Position numbers and translations under genes: made by a program. A model generated the notes under the pieces. It had not been told where the DNA came from. It saw only the letters and a list, made by a program, of their open reading frames with translations, and ran no database searches. A DNA stretch of 64,000 nucleotides, taken from positions 248,001 through 312,000 of the forward strand of contig NZ_BMIS01000002.1 in assembly GCF_014642675.1 (NCBI RefSeq), written 5' to 3'. Origin of the DNA: Nesterenkonia cremea (lineage in GTDB: Bacteria > Actinomycetota > Actinomycetes > Actinomycetales > Micrococcaceae). This document shows positions 39,769-47,707 of this stretch, one piece after another. Position 1 is the first letter of the stretch, and each line of letters starts with the position of its first letter.

Positions 39769-40818
39769 ATGACTCACGGACCTATCGGTGCACATATGCG
39801 GAAGGGACCGTTGCGTGCCGGCCAGCGCGTCCAGCTCACGGATCGCAAGGGAAAGCCCAGCACCATCACCCTGCAGGAGGGCGGCGAGTGGCACACCCAT
39901 CAGGGCGTGCTGCGCCACGACACTCTGATCGGCCAGACCGAGGGGATCGTGGTGGCCAACGACGCCGGCTACGAGTATCAGGTCCTGCGTCCGCTGCTGA
40001 ACGACTACGTCCTGTCCATGCCCCGCGGAGCCACGGTGGTCTACCCCAAGGACTCTGCACAGATCGTCCAGGTGGCCGACATCTTCCCCGGCGCCCATGT
40101 GGTGGAGGCCGGCGTGGGATCCGGCGCGCTCTCCATCTCCCTGCTGCGCGCTGTGGGCGATGAGGGCACGCTGCACTCCTATGAGCGCCGCGAGGACTTC
40201 CGGGACATCGCCGTGGGCAACGTCGAGGCCTTCTTCGGCCAGGAGCACCCGGGCTGGCAGGTCCACGTGGGCGATATGCAGGAGGAGGTCCTCCGCGTGG
40301 AGGAGCCCGTCTCTGTGGACCGTGTGGTCCTGGACATGCTGGCCCCCTGGGAGTGCCTGGACGCGGTCAAGCAGATCCTCGCCCCCGGCGGTGTCTGGGT
40401 CAGCTATGTGGCCTCGGTGACCCAGATGTCGCGTCTGGCCGAGGCGCTGCGTGCCTCCGGGGGCTTCACCGAGCCGGAGGCGCATGAGACCATGTTGCGC
40501 ACCTGGAACGTCGACGGTCTGGCGGTGCGCCCGGATCACCGGATGGTGGCCCACACCGGCTTCCTGCTTTCGGCGCGGCGGCTGGCCGACGATCAGACTC
40601 CGTTGCAGCTGAAGAAGCGTGAGAAGGTCTCCGAGGCCAGCCCCGAGGACCGTGCCGCCTGGCCCGGTGAGCGGTGGAAGGACGACGTCGACGCCGACCA
40701 GGGGTGGAGCGCGGCCTCGCTGAAGACCCGAACCATCACCGGGAAGAAGGGCCGCAAGGCGGCCGCCTATGCGCAGAAGATCGCAGATCAGGCGAAGGAG
40801 GTGCCGCGCGATGAATGA
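39769..40818 (+). CDS. trmI: tRNA (adenine-58-N1)-methyltransferase
   Basis: 349 aa. A short beta N-terminal domain with RAGQRVQLTDRKG is followed by a Rossmann methyltransferase with VVEAGVGSGALSISLLRA (SAM-binding) near residues 110-127 and the family DMLAPWECL segment near 188. It makes m1A58 in tRNA T-loops. TrmI sits directly upstream of the proteasomal ATPase in most actinobacteria, as here; its last 8 bp overlap arc. Confidence 0.94.
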   Translation: MTHGPIGAHMRKGPLRAGQRVQLTDRKGKPSTITLQEGGEWHTHQGVLRHDTLIGQTEGIVVANDAGYEYQVLRPLLNDYVLSMPRGATVVYPKDSAQIVQVADIFPGAHVVEAGVGSGALSISLLRAVGDEGTLHSYERREDFRDIAVGNVEAFFGQEHPGWQVHVGDMQEEVLRVEEPVSVDRVVLDMLAPWECLDAVKQILAPGGVWVSYVASVTQMSRLAEALRASGGFTEPEAHETMLRTWNVDGLAVRPDHRMVAHTGFLLSARRLADDQTPLQLKKREKVSEASPEDRAAWPGERWKDDVDADQGWSAASLKTRTITGKKGRKAAAYAQKIADQAKEVPRDE

Positions 40819-42406
40819 GGCTCCCAGCTCCCAGCCCGAGGGATCCGACTCCGGCGAAAGGATCCGCCAGCTGGAGCACCAGCTGCAGACCGCCGGCCGG
40901 AACAACAGACGGATGGCGGATCTGCTCGAGGTCACGCGCAATGAGATGCAGGAGCTGAAGAAGGCCCTGGAGGTCGACGGTCAGGCTCCCTTCACCTTCG
41001 CCACGGTCATCGCCTACCGGCCCGCCCATGACCAGGAGCAGGGCCGCGAGATCGAGGCGGCCACCGCCGCAGGGGCTGATGTGCTCCACGCTGGGCGCAA
41101 GCTGCGGGTGAGCGTCTCCCCGCTGATCGAGACTGAGCAGCTGAGCCCCGGCGTCGAGGTGCTGCTCAACGAGAACTTCACCATCGTGGCAATCCTGGAG
41201 GCCGAGCGCACCGGTGAGATCGCCCGGGTCAAAGAGGTTCTGCCCGATGACCGTCTGGTCATCCTCTCTCGCGGGGAGGACGAGCGGGTGGTCACCCTCG
41301 CCTCCACCGCCCTGCAGAAGACGGAGCAGCCGGTGCGGGTGGGCGACGCCGTCATCGTGGATCTGCGCACCGGCACGGCCACTGAGGTCGTGCCGCTCTC
41401 CGAGGTGGAGGACGTGGTCCTGGAGGAGAGCCCCGATGTCTCCTATGCCGACATCGGGGGGCTGGACGGCCAGATCGAACAGATCCGCGACGCCGTGGAG
41501 CTGCCCTTCCTCCATGCCGACCTCTACCGTGAGCACGGCCTCTCCGCGCCCAAGGGCATTCTGCTCTACGGGCCCCCGGGCTGCGGCAAGACGATGATCG
41601 CCAAGGCCGTGGCGGCCTCGCTCTCGGAGCGTATGGGCGAGGAGGACGGCCTGAGCTCGGTGGCCAGCGGTTCCACCGCCTCCTTCCTGAACATCAAGGG
41701 TCCTGAGCTGCTCAACAAATACGTCGGTGAGACGGAGCGGCATATCCGGGTCATCTTCTCCCGGGCCCGTGAGCGGGCCAGCGCCGGGCACCCGGTGGTG
41801 GTGTTCTTCGACGAGATGGAGGCGCTGTTCCGCACCCGCGGCACCGGTGTCTCCTCCGATGTCGAGACCACGATCGTGCCCCAGCTGCTGGCCGAGATCG
41901 ACGGTGTGGAGTCGCTGGACAACGTCATCGTCATCGGTGCCTCCAACCGTGAGGACATGATCGATCCGGCCATCCTGCGCCCGGGCCGACTGGACGTGAA
42001 GATCCGTGTGCAGCGGCCCAGTGCGGAGGGCGCCAAGGAGATCCTGCGCATTCACCTGGGCGGACAGGTTCCGCTGCGCGCCGATGCCGTAGCCGAATAC
42101 GGCGGCCGCGAGCAGGCTCTGGAGGCGCTGGTGGATGCTGTGATCGGCAGGCTCTACCCGGCCCATGCGGATCTGGTCTCCGGAGCGGTGCTGAGCAATA
42201 TCGTGGACCGGGCCAAGAAGTCGGCCATCAAAGAGTTCCTGGGCGCCTCCGAGGCGGCTGAGGCCAAGGGTCTCACCCTGGAGCATCTGTTGGCCGGAAC
42301 CGAGGCTGAGCTGGAGGACCAGCGCCGGATGGACCCGGAGAACATGACGGTTCCGGCCGAGTTCCTGCGCGCCGCGGCCCCCGGTGGGGCAGGTGGGCCC
42401 CAGTGA
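40811..42406 (+). CDS. arc: AAA+ proteasome-associated ATPase (ARC/Mpa)
   Basis: 531 aa. N-terminal coiled coil (about residues 16-54, binds Pup), double OB-fold region, AAA domain with Walker A GPPGCGKT at 254-261, pore loop KYVG near 303 and Walker B VVFFDEME near 328. The C-terminus ends GGAGGPQ and has no HbYX/QYL tail, which Mpa uses to dock on and open the 20S core. ATG at 40811 overlaps trmI by 8 bp; the stop overlaps dop (GTGA). A hexameric unfoldase for pupylated proteins is expected, but its protease partner is not encoded here. Confidence 0.95.
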   Translation: MNEAPSSQPEGSDSGERIRQLEHQLQTAGRNNRRMADLLEVTRNEMQELKKALEVDGQAPFTFATVIAYRPAHDQEQGREIEAATAAGADVLHAGRKLRVSVSPLIETEQLSPGVEVLLNENFTIVAILEAERTGEIARVKEVLPDDRLVILSRGEDERVVTLASTALQKTEQPVRVGDAVIVDLRTGTATEVVPLSEVEDVVLEESPDVSYADIGGLDGQIEQIRDAVELPFLHADLYREHGLSAPKGILLYGPPGCGKTMIAKAVAASLSERMGEEDGLSSVASGSTASFLNIKGPELLNKYVGETERHIRVIFSRARERASAGHPVVVFFDEMEALFRTRGTGVSSDVETTIVPQLLAEIDGVESLDNVIVIGASNREDMIDPAILRPGRLDVKIRVQRPSAEGAKEILRIHLGGQVPLRADAVAEYGGREQALEALVDAVIGRLYPAHADLVSGAVLSNIVDRAKKSAIKEFLGASEAAEAKGLTLEHLLAGTEAELEDQRRMDPENMTVPAEFLRAAAPGGAGGPQ

Positions 42407-44169
42407 GCGTGCGCCGGCTGATCGGCATGGAGACCGAGTACGGGATCCATGCCCCGCAGAACCCCCGGGCCAGCCATGTGGCGCTGTCCATCGAACTGGT
42501 CAACGCCTATGCCGCGACGGTGACCGAGGCCGGCGGCGCTGTGGCCGGCACCGAATGGGACTACCAGTCCGAGTCCCCGCTGGTGGACGCCCGTGGATGG
42601 GTGCTGCCGCGCTCGGCCGCCCACCCCAGCCAGCTGACCGACACCGAGGAGGCCGTGGCCTACGCCTCTGAGCAGGAAGCCGGTCAGGGTGAGGTCCGGG
42701 ACGCCCTGGGCAACCTCAGCGGCGGAGACCCGACGCCGGCGGACACCGCTGAGCGCGGTGAGATTCACGCTCCGGGGAGCCGCCATTGGCGCGGGGACTT
42801 CTTCCAGCTGAAGAAGGACCAGCCGCAGCTGCTGATGAACCTGGTGCTCTCCAACGGGGCACGCTTCTACGTGGACCACGCCCATCCGGAGTACTCCGCC
42901 CCGGAGGCGGTGGGGGCCAAACGTGCGGTGCTCTACGATGTGGCCGGCGATGTGGTCGCCCGAGCCGCGGCAGATCGGCTCAATCGTGAGGAGGGCTCCC
43001 CGGAGCTGCTGCTCTATAAGAACAACACGGACAACAAATCCGTCTCCTACGGAGCCCATGAGAACTACCTGGTGCCCCGTGAGATCAGCTTCGACTCGGT
43101 GATCGCCGGACTGATCCCGTTCTTCGTCAGCCGTCAGATCCTGTGCGGAGCGGGACGGGTCGGCATCGGGCAGACCAACTCCACGGCGGGCTATCAGGTC
43201 TCCCAGCGGGCCGACTTCTTCGAGGAGGAGGTCGGGCTGGAGACCACGGTGCGCCGCCCGATCATCAACACTCGGGACGAGCCCCATGCGGATATGGACT
43301 CCTACCGGCGGCTCCACGTGATCATCGGCGACGCCAATATGAGCGAGTACTCCGCCTGGCTGCGTGTGGGCACCACCGCTCTGGTCCTGGACCTCATCGA
43401 ATCCGGCCGGGTCCCGCCGCTGCGGGTGCTGGAGCCGGTCAGTGCTCTGCGGGCAATCTCCCATGACCCCACGCTGCGCACCACAGTGGCGACCGACCGC
43501 GGCGAGATGACAGCGCTCGAGATCCAGCGTCTCTACCTGGAGGCGGCCGTGGCCCGCGCCGCCGAACAGTCGGGCCCCGGCGGAGTCCGTCCGGCCCCGG
43601 ATACGGAGACCGCCGAGATCCTCGAGGCCTGGCAGACCCTGCTGGACGACCTCTCCGAGGACGTCTCCCTGGCCGCCGACCGTGTGGATTGGGTGGCCAA
43701 GCTGCAGCTGTTGGAGTCCTATCGGCGCCGTGACGGCCTGGGCTGGGACGCTCCGCTGCTGGGCATGATCGATCTGCAGTATGCAGACCTGCGCGAGGAG
43801 AAGGGCCTGTACTACAAGCTGGTCCGTGCCGGACGTCTGCGCCGTCTCTTCACCGATGACCAGATCGCCTGGGCCGCCCAGCATCCACCGGAGGAGACCC
43901 GCGCCTGGCTGCGCGGAGAGTTGGTCAGCCGCTTCTCCGAGTATGTGGCCGGGGCCAGCTGGGATCAGGTCCTGCTGCGGCCCGACGCCGTCTCACCCAT
44001 CACGCGGATCCACCTGGAGGAGCCGCTGGCCGGGACCCGGGCCCAGGCCGAGGAGGCGCTGGAGCAGGCCGCCGATGGACGCAGCCTGATCAGGAGGGTC
44101 ACCGCCATGCTCGAGGACTACCGCACAACATCGTCGGATAAGGCCCACACCGCGAAGGAGGACATCTGA
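42403..44169 (+). CDS. dop: Pup deamidase/depupylase
   Basis: 588 aa, longer than the roughly 500 aa usual for Dop. Carboxylate-amine-ligase fold: GMETEYGIHAP start (ATP site), the catalytic-Asp segment YVDHAHPEYSAPE near residue 157, YKNNTDNK near 205 and INTRDEPHAD near 288. Between DARG (near 66) and NGAR (near 152) lie about 85 residues, where M. tuberculosis Dop has about 26; this is the Dop-loop region. Dop converts the Pup C-terminal Gln to Glu and removes Pup from targets. GTG 42403 overlaps arc; GTG 42409 is possible. Its stop overlaps pup by one base. Confidence 0.95.
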   Translation: MSVRRLIGMETEYGIHAPQNPRASHVALSIELVNAYAATVTEAGGAVAGTEWDYQSESPLVDARGWVLPRSAAHPSQLTDTEEAVAYASEQEAGQGEVRDALGNLSGGDPTPADTAERGEIHAPGSRHWRGDFFQLKKDQPQLLMNLVLSNGARFYVDHAHPEYSAPEAVGAKRAVLYDVAGDVVARAAADRLNREEGSPELLLYKNNTDNKSVSYGAHENYLVPREISFDSVIAGLIPFFVSRQILCGAGRVGIGQTNSTAGYQVSQRADFFEEEVGLETTVRRPIINTRDEPHADMDSYRRLHVIIGDANMSEYSAWLRVGTTALVLDLIESGRVPPLRVLEPVSALRAISHDPTLRTTVATDRGEMTALEIQRLYLEAAVARAAEQSGPGGVRPAPDTETAEILEAWQTLLDDLSEDVSLAADRVDWVAKLQLLESYRRRDGLGWDAPLLGMIDLQYADLREEKGLYYKLVRAGRLRRLFTDDQIAWAAQHPPEETRAWLRGELVSRFSEYVAGASWDQVLLRPDAVSPITRIHLEEPLAGTRAQAEEALEQAADGRSLIRRVTAMLEDYRTTSSDKAHTAKEDI

Positions 44170-44372
44170 TGTCCGAACAGCCGCAGAAGCGCAGCCATGG
44201 AGGACCCGGAGAGGACGGGCCCGGCGAGGAGCCCGGAGCCGTCCCCGGAGGGAGCGCCCAGTCCCAGCAGAAGGCCGGTGAGCTGGACAGCCTGCTCGAT
44301 GAGATCGACTCGGTGCTGGAGTCCAACGCCGAGGAGTTCGTGAAGGGCTTCGTCCAGAAGGGCGGCCAGTAG
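44169..44372 (+). CDS. pup: Prokaryotic ubiquitin-like protein Pup
   Basis: 67 aa. The C-terminal half DSLLDEIDSVLESNAEEFV has the ARC-binding helix, ending KGFVQKGGQ. The final Gln must be deamidated by Dop before PafA can attach Pup to lysines. The N-terminal half is Gly/Pro/Glu rich and disordered. ATG at 44169 overlaps the dop stop by one base (TGATG). pafA starts 6 bp later, where prcB and prcA lie in Mycobacterium. Confidence 0.97.
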   Translation: MSEQPQKRSHGGPGEDGPGEEPGAVPGGSAQSQQKAGELDSLLDEIDSVLESNAEEFVKGFVQKGGQ

Positions 44373-44378
44373 ACGGCC

Positions 44379-45872
44379 ATGGAGCGACGAGTCTTCGGAG
44401 TGGAGACCGAATTCGGTCTCACCCATCTGGGCAGGGAGCGCCGCGGCCTGCCGCCGGACGAGGTGGCGCGCTACCTCTTCCGTCCGGTGGTGGACTGGGG
44501 GAGGAGCTCCAATGTGTTCATCCCCAACGCCTCCCGGCTGTACCTGGATGTGGGATCCCACCCTGAGTACGCCACCGCCGAATGCGATGACCTGCTGGAT
44601 CTGATCGCCTCGGATCGTGCCGGGGAGCTGATCATGCATGATCTCGCCCTGCGCGCCGAGGAGGCGCTGGAGCGCGACGGCTTCGACGGCAGCCTCTATC
44701 TGCTGAAGAACAATGTGGACTCCCGGGGGAACTCCTACGGCTCCCATGAGAACTACCTGATCCCGCGGGCCACCCACTTCCGCCGGCTCTCCACCGTCCT
44801 GCTGCCCTTCCTGGTGACCCGTCAGGTCATCGCCGGGGCCGGCCACGTGCTCCAGAGCAGCGATGAGCGTGCCGCGCACTTCGCCTTCTCCCAGCGGGCC
44901 GATCACATGTGGGAGGGGATCTCCTCTGCGACCACACGCTCGCGCCCGATCATCAACACCCGGGACGAGCCCCACGCCGACGCCGGGATCCACCGCAGGC
45001 TCCATGTGATCGTGGGCGACTCCAATATGTCGGAGACCACCCAGCTGCTGCGCTTCGGCGCAACGGATCTGGTGCTGCGCATGATCGAGGCAGGCGTTCC
45101 GGTGGGGGACTATGAGCTGGAGAACCCGATCGGAGCGATCCGGCACATCAGCCACGACATCACCGGCACCGCCGCCGTGCGCATCCGTGGGGGGCAGGAG
45201 CTCACCGCCGTGGAGATCCAGACGGGTCTGTTGGAGAAGGCCAAGACCTTCATCGCCCGGCACGGAGCCCATCATGAGCATGTCGAGAAGATCCTGGAGC
45301 TTTGGGAGCGCACGCTGGAAGCGGTGCGCAGCGGTGACCACAGCCTGGTCGACCAGGAGATCGACTGGGCGATCAAGAAGCGCCTGGTGGATGAGGTCGC
45401 CCAGCGTCACGGGGTGGGCTACGACCACCCCAAGCTGGAGCAGATCGATATGGCCTATCACGACGTCCGCCCGGACCGCGGGCTCTTCCATCTGCTGCGG
45501 CGTCGGGGCCGTGCCGCCTCCCTGCTGAGCGAGGAGCGGATCCGGGCGGCAATGATGGATCCGCCGGCCACTACGCGTGCCGCCGTCCGCGGGCATTTCC
45601 TCTCCACTGCCCGGGCCTATGGGGCCGAGCACACAGTGGACTGGGTGCACCATAAACTGGTGGACCGTCCGTTGGAGGCGCTCATGATCAAGGACCCCTT
45701 CGTGGTGGAGGACGAGCGGATCGAGGCGCTGCTGGACAAGCTCGGAGACCGGGCTTCTCAGCTGCGCGAGCTCAGCGTTGAGGAGCGTGAGGCTCAGGGT
45801 GTTCCGTTGGCTCTGTCGGAGCGCTATACGCTGACCGCTGATCGGCCTCATTCCGACCCGCCGGTGATCTGA
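44379..45872 (+). CDS. pafA: Pup--protein ligase
   Basis: 497 aa. Seen: VFGVETEFGL start, catalytic Asp in LYLDVGSHPEYATAE near residue 57, LLKNNVDSRGNSYGSHENYL near 110-129 in part (KNNVDSRGNSYG), and RPIINTRDEPHAD near 188. It links the Pup C-terminal Glu to lysines of target proteins using ATP. The gene directly follows pup with no 20S genes between. Confidence 0.96.
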   Translation: MERRVFGVETEFGLTHLGRERRGLPPDEVARYLFRPVVDWGRSSNVFIPNASRLYLDVGSHPEYATAECDDLLDLIASDRAGELIMHDLALRAEEALERDGFDGSLYLLKNNVDSRGNSYGSHENYLIPRATHFRRLSTVLLPFLVTRQVIAGAGHVLQSSDERAAHFAFSQRADHMWEGISSATTRSRPIINTRDEPHADAGIHRRLHVIVGDSNMSETTQLLRFGATDLVLRMIEAGVPVGDYELENPIGAIRHISHDITGTAAVRIRGGQELTAVEIQTGLLEKAKTFIARHGAHHEHVEKILELWERTLEAVRSGDHSLVDQEIDWAIKKRLVDEVAQRHGVGYDHPKLEQIDMAYHDVRPDRGLFHLLRRRGRAASLLSEERIRAAMMDPPATTRAAVRGHFLSTARAYGAEHTVDWVHHKLVDRPLEALMIKDPFVVEDERIEALLDKLGDRASQLRELSVEEREAQGVPLALSERYTLTADRPHSDPPVI

Positions 45873-45945
45873 CGCGCCCCAGGTTGAGCCGGTACAGTGC
45901 AGGAAGGCTCGTCGTCCGAGAACCCCGAAGCGTAAGGACTCCTCT

Positions 45946-47289
45946 GTGCGAAAGAAGTACATCGCCCTCTCCGTGCCTGCTGTGATGCTGCTGTCCGGAT
46001 GCTCCACCGACGGGCTTGGGGATGTGGACTCCCTCTCGGGCGTCAGCCTCCACATGACCGATGAGGGGGCTCCCGAGGTCATCCTGCAGAACCCTGTGGA
46101 GGCCGAGGAGGAGTCCGCGCGCATCCTGGAGGAGGGCGACGGAGAGGCCATCGAGGAGGACGCCCTGCTCCACCTCTCCACGGCTATGGCCGATCCGGAG
46201 ACCGGAGAGGTTCAGCAGGAGGACTTCAGCGAAGAGGCTCCCTCTCTGCTCTACCTCCCGCTGATCGAGGAGCAGAACGAGTTCATCTATGAGTCGATCA
46301 CCGACACCGGGCTTGACGTCGGCGGTGAGATCGCCATGTACGTCCCCGGTGCGGAGGGCGGCGGCGAGCCCGCGCTGATCATCGTGCGGGTGGACGACCA
46401 GCGGCCCGACCACGCCGAGGGCGAGGTCGAGGAGCAGAGCGGCGAGCTGCCCTCCATCATCAATGAGGTGGGCGAGGCCCCCGAGCTGGAGGACTTCGAC
46501 CCGGAGGCCGCTGAGGTCCCCGAGGAGGTCCAGTCCGAGGTTCTGATCCAGGGCGAGGGCGAAGAGGTCGGACCCTATGACCACCTGGTGATGCGCTACA
46601 CCGGCTGGCGCTGGTCCGACGGCGAGGTCTTCGACAGCGCCTGGCCGGGCGTGGAGCCGGTTCCGCCGGAGGGCGAGGAGCTGCCCGAGGGCCAGGAGCC
46701 TCCGGAGGTCGATGAGGATCAGGCCGTCCCGCCGATGGATTCCCCGCTGCCCAACCTGATCCCCGGCTGGGCCGACGCCCTGGAGGGCGTCCAGGTCGGC
46801 TCCCGCGTGGTCATGGTGATCCCGCCCGAGCAGGCCTATGGCGAGGCCACCGAGGAGGACGCCGAGGGCGAAGGCGCTCAGCAGGAGGAGGGCGCCCAGG
46901 AGGGTGCCGCTGAAGAGGGTGCGGTGGAGCCGCAGACCGCCCAGGGCGAGGAGGCCCCTGCTGATGGTGAGGAGATCACCGAAGAGGACATGCAGGAGCT
47001 CGAGGAGGCTCTCGGCGACCAGATGGGAGGCCAGCAGGAGCACCCGCTGGCCGGCGAGACCTTGGTCTTCGTGGTCGATGTGGTCGACGCCGTCCCCGCC
47101 ACCGACGAGCAGATCCAACAGTACGAGGAGCAGGAGCGCCAGATGGAGGAGGCCGAGCAGCAGGCTGACTCCGAGAACGACTCCGAAGAGGACCAGCCGG
47201 CTCAGGGAGAGGGCAGCCAGGATGAGGCTGTCCAGGAGGAGTCCGGCCAGGAAGAGACCGACGAACAGCCCCAGGGACAGGAGAACTGA
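45946..47289 (+). CDS. FKBP-type prolyl isomerase lipoprotein with acidic insertions
   Basis: 447 aa. Lipobox LSGC (Cys19). It has two FKBP-like parts: a degenerate one (about residues 40-170) and a better one (about 180-375) with YTGWRWSDGEVFDSAW, LIPGWADALEGVQVGSRVVMVIPPEQAYG in pieces, and ETLVFVVDVVD. About 60 residues made mostly of Glu, Ala, Gly and Gln (about 302-365) split the YG and LVF strands, and a second acidic stretch forms the last 75 residues. It would help fold proteins outside the membrane. GTG at 45946 has AAGGA upstream. A cytosolic FKBP follows by 6 bp. Confidence 0.88.
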   Translation: MRKKYIALSVPAVMLLSGCSTDGLGDVDSLSGVSLHMTDEGAPEVILQNPVEAEEESARILEEGDGEAIEEDALLHLSTAMADPETGEVQQEDFSEEAPSLLYLPLIEEQNEFIYESITDTGLDVGGEIAMYVPGAEGGGEPALIIVRVDDQRPDHAEGEVEEQSGELPSIINEVGEAPELEDFDPEAAEVPEEVQSEVLIQGEGEEVGPYDHLVMRYTGWRWSDGEVFDSAWPGVEPVPPEGEELPEGQEPPEVDEDQAVPPMDSPLPNLIPGWADALEGVQVGSRVVMVIPPEQAYGEATEEDAEGEGAQQEEGAQEGAAEEGAVEPQTAQGEEAPADGEEITEEDMQELEEALGDQMGGQQEHPLAGETLVFVVDVVDAVPATDEQIQQYEEQERQMEEAEQQADSENDSEEDQPAQGEGSQDEAVQEESGQEETDEQPQGQEN

Positions 47290-47295
47290 GAGAGC

Positions 47296-47700
47296 ATGTC
47301 TTTCGGACAGCGCACCTATGACCGCACCAAGCCAGAGATCGACTTCCCGGGCATCACTCCGCCCGAGGATCTGGTGATCGAGGAGCTCATCCCCGGCGGC
47401 GGGCCCGCCGTGGAGCCCGGCGACCAGATCTCCTGCCATTATGTGGGCGTCTCCTGGTCCACCGGCGAGGAGTTCGACGCCTCCTGGAACCGTGGCCAGA
47501 CCCTGGACTTCACCGCCGGCATCGGCCAGGTCATCCAAGGCTGGGACCAGGGCCTGATCGGTATGCAGGAGGGCGCCCGCCGCCGCTTCGAGATCCCGCC
47601 GCACCTGGCCTACGGGGAGCAGGGCGCCGGCGCGGCCATCGGCCCCAACGAGACGCTCATCTTCGTGGTCGACCTGGTCAGGGTCCGCAAGGCCGCCTGA
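47296..47700 (+). CDS. Cytosolic FKBP-type peptidyl-prolyl cis-trans isomerase
   Basis: 134 aa, a single complete FKBP domain: ISCHYVGVSWSTGEEFDASW near residue 47, VIQGWDQGLIGMQEGARR near 79, IPPHLAYGEQGAG near 99 and a final TLIFVVDLV strand. There is no signal peptide, so it is cytosolic. Active-site aromatics (Tyr, Trp, Phe) look intact. Six bp after the lipoprotein FKBP and 7 bp before pafBC; FKBP genes between pafA and pafB/C are common in related genera. Confidence 0.93.
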   Translation: MSFGQRTYDRTKPEIDFPGITPPEDLVIEELIPGGGPAVEPGDQISCHYVGVSWSTGEEFDASWNRGQTLDFTAGIGQVIQGWDQGLIGMQEGARRRFEIPPHLAYGEQGAGAAIGPNETLIFVVDLVRVRKAA

Positions 47701-47707
47701 GACGCAG

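Noticed and set aside
44373..44378. Room for prcB/prcA between pup and pafA
   Set aside because: Only 6 bp lie between the two genes; no proteasome subunit motif appears in the other genes of the window.
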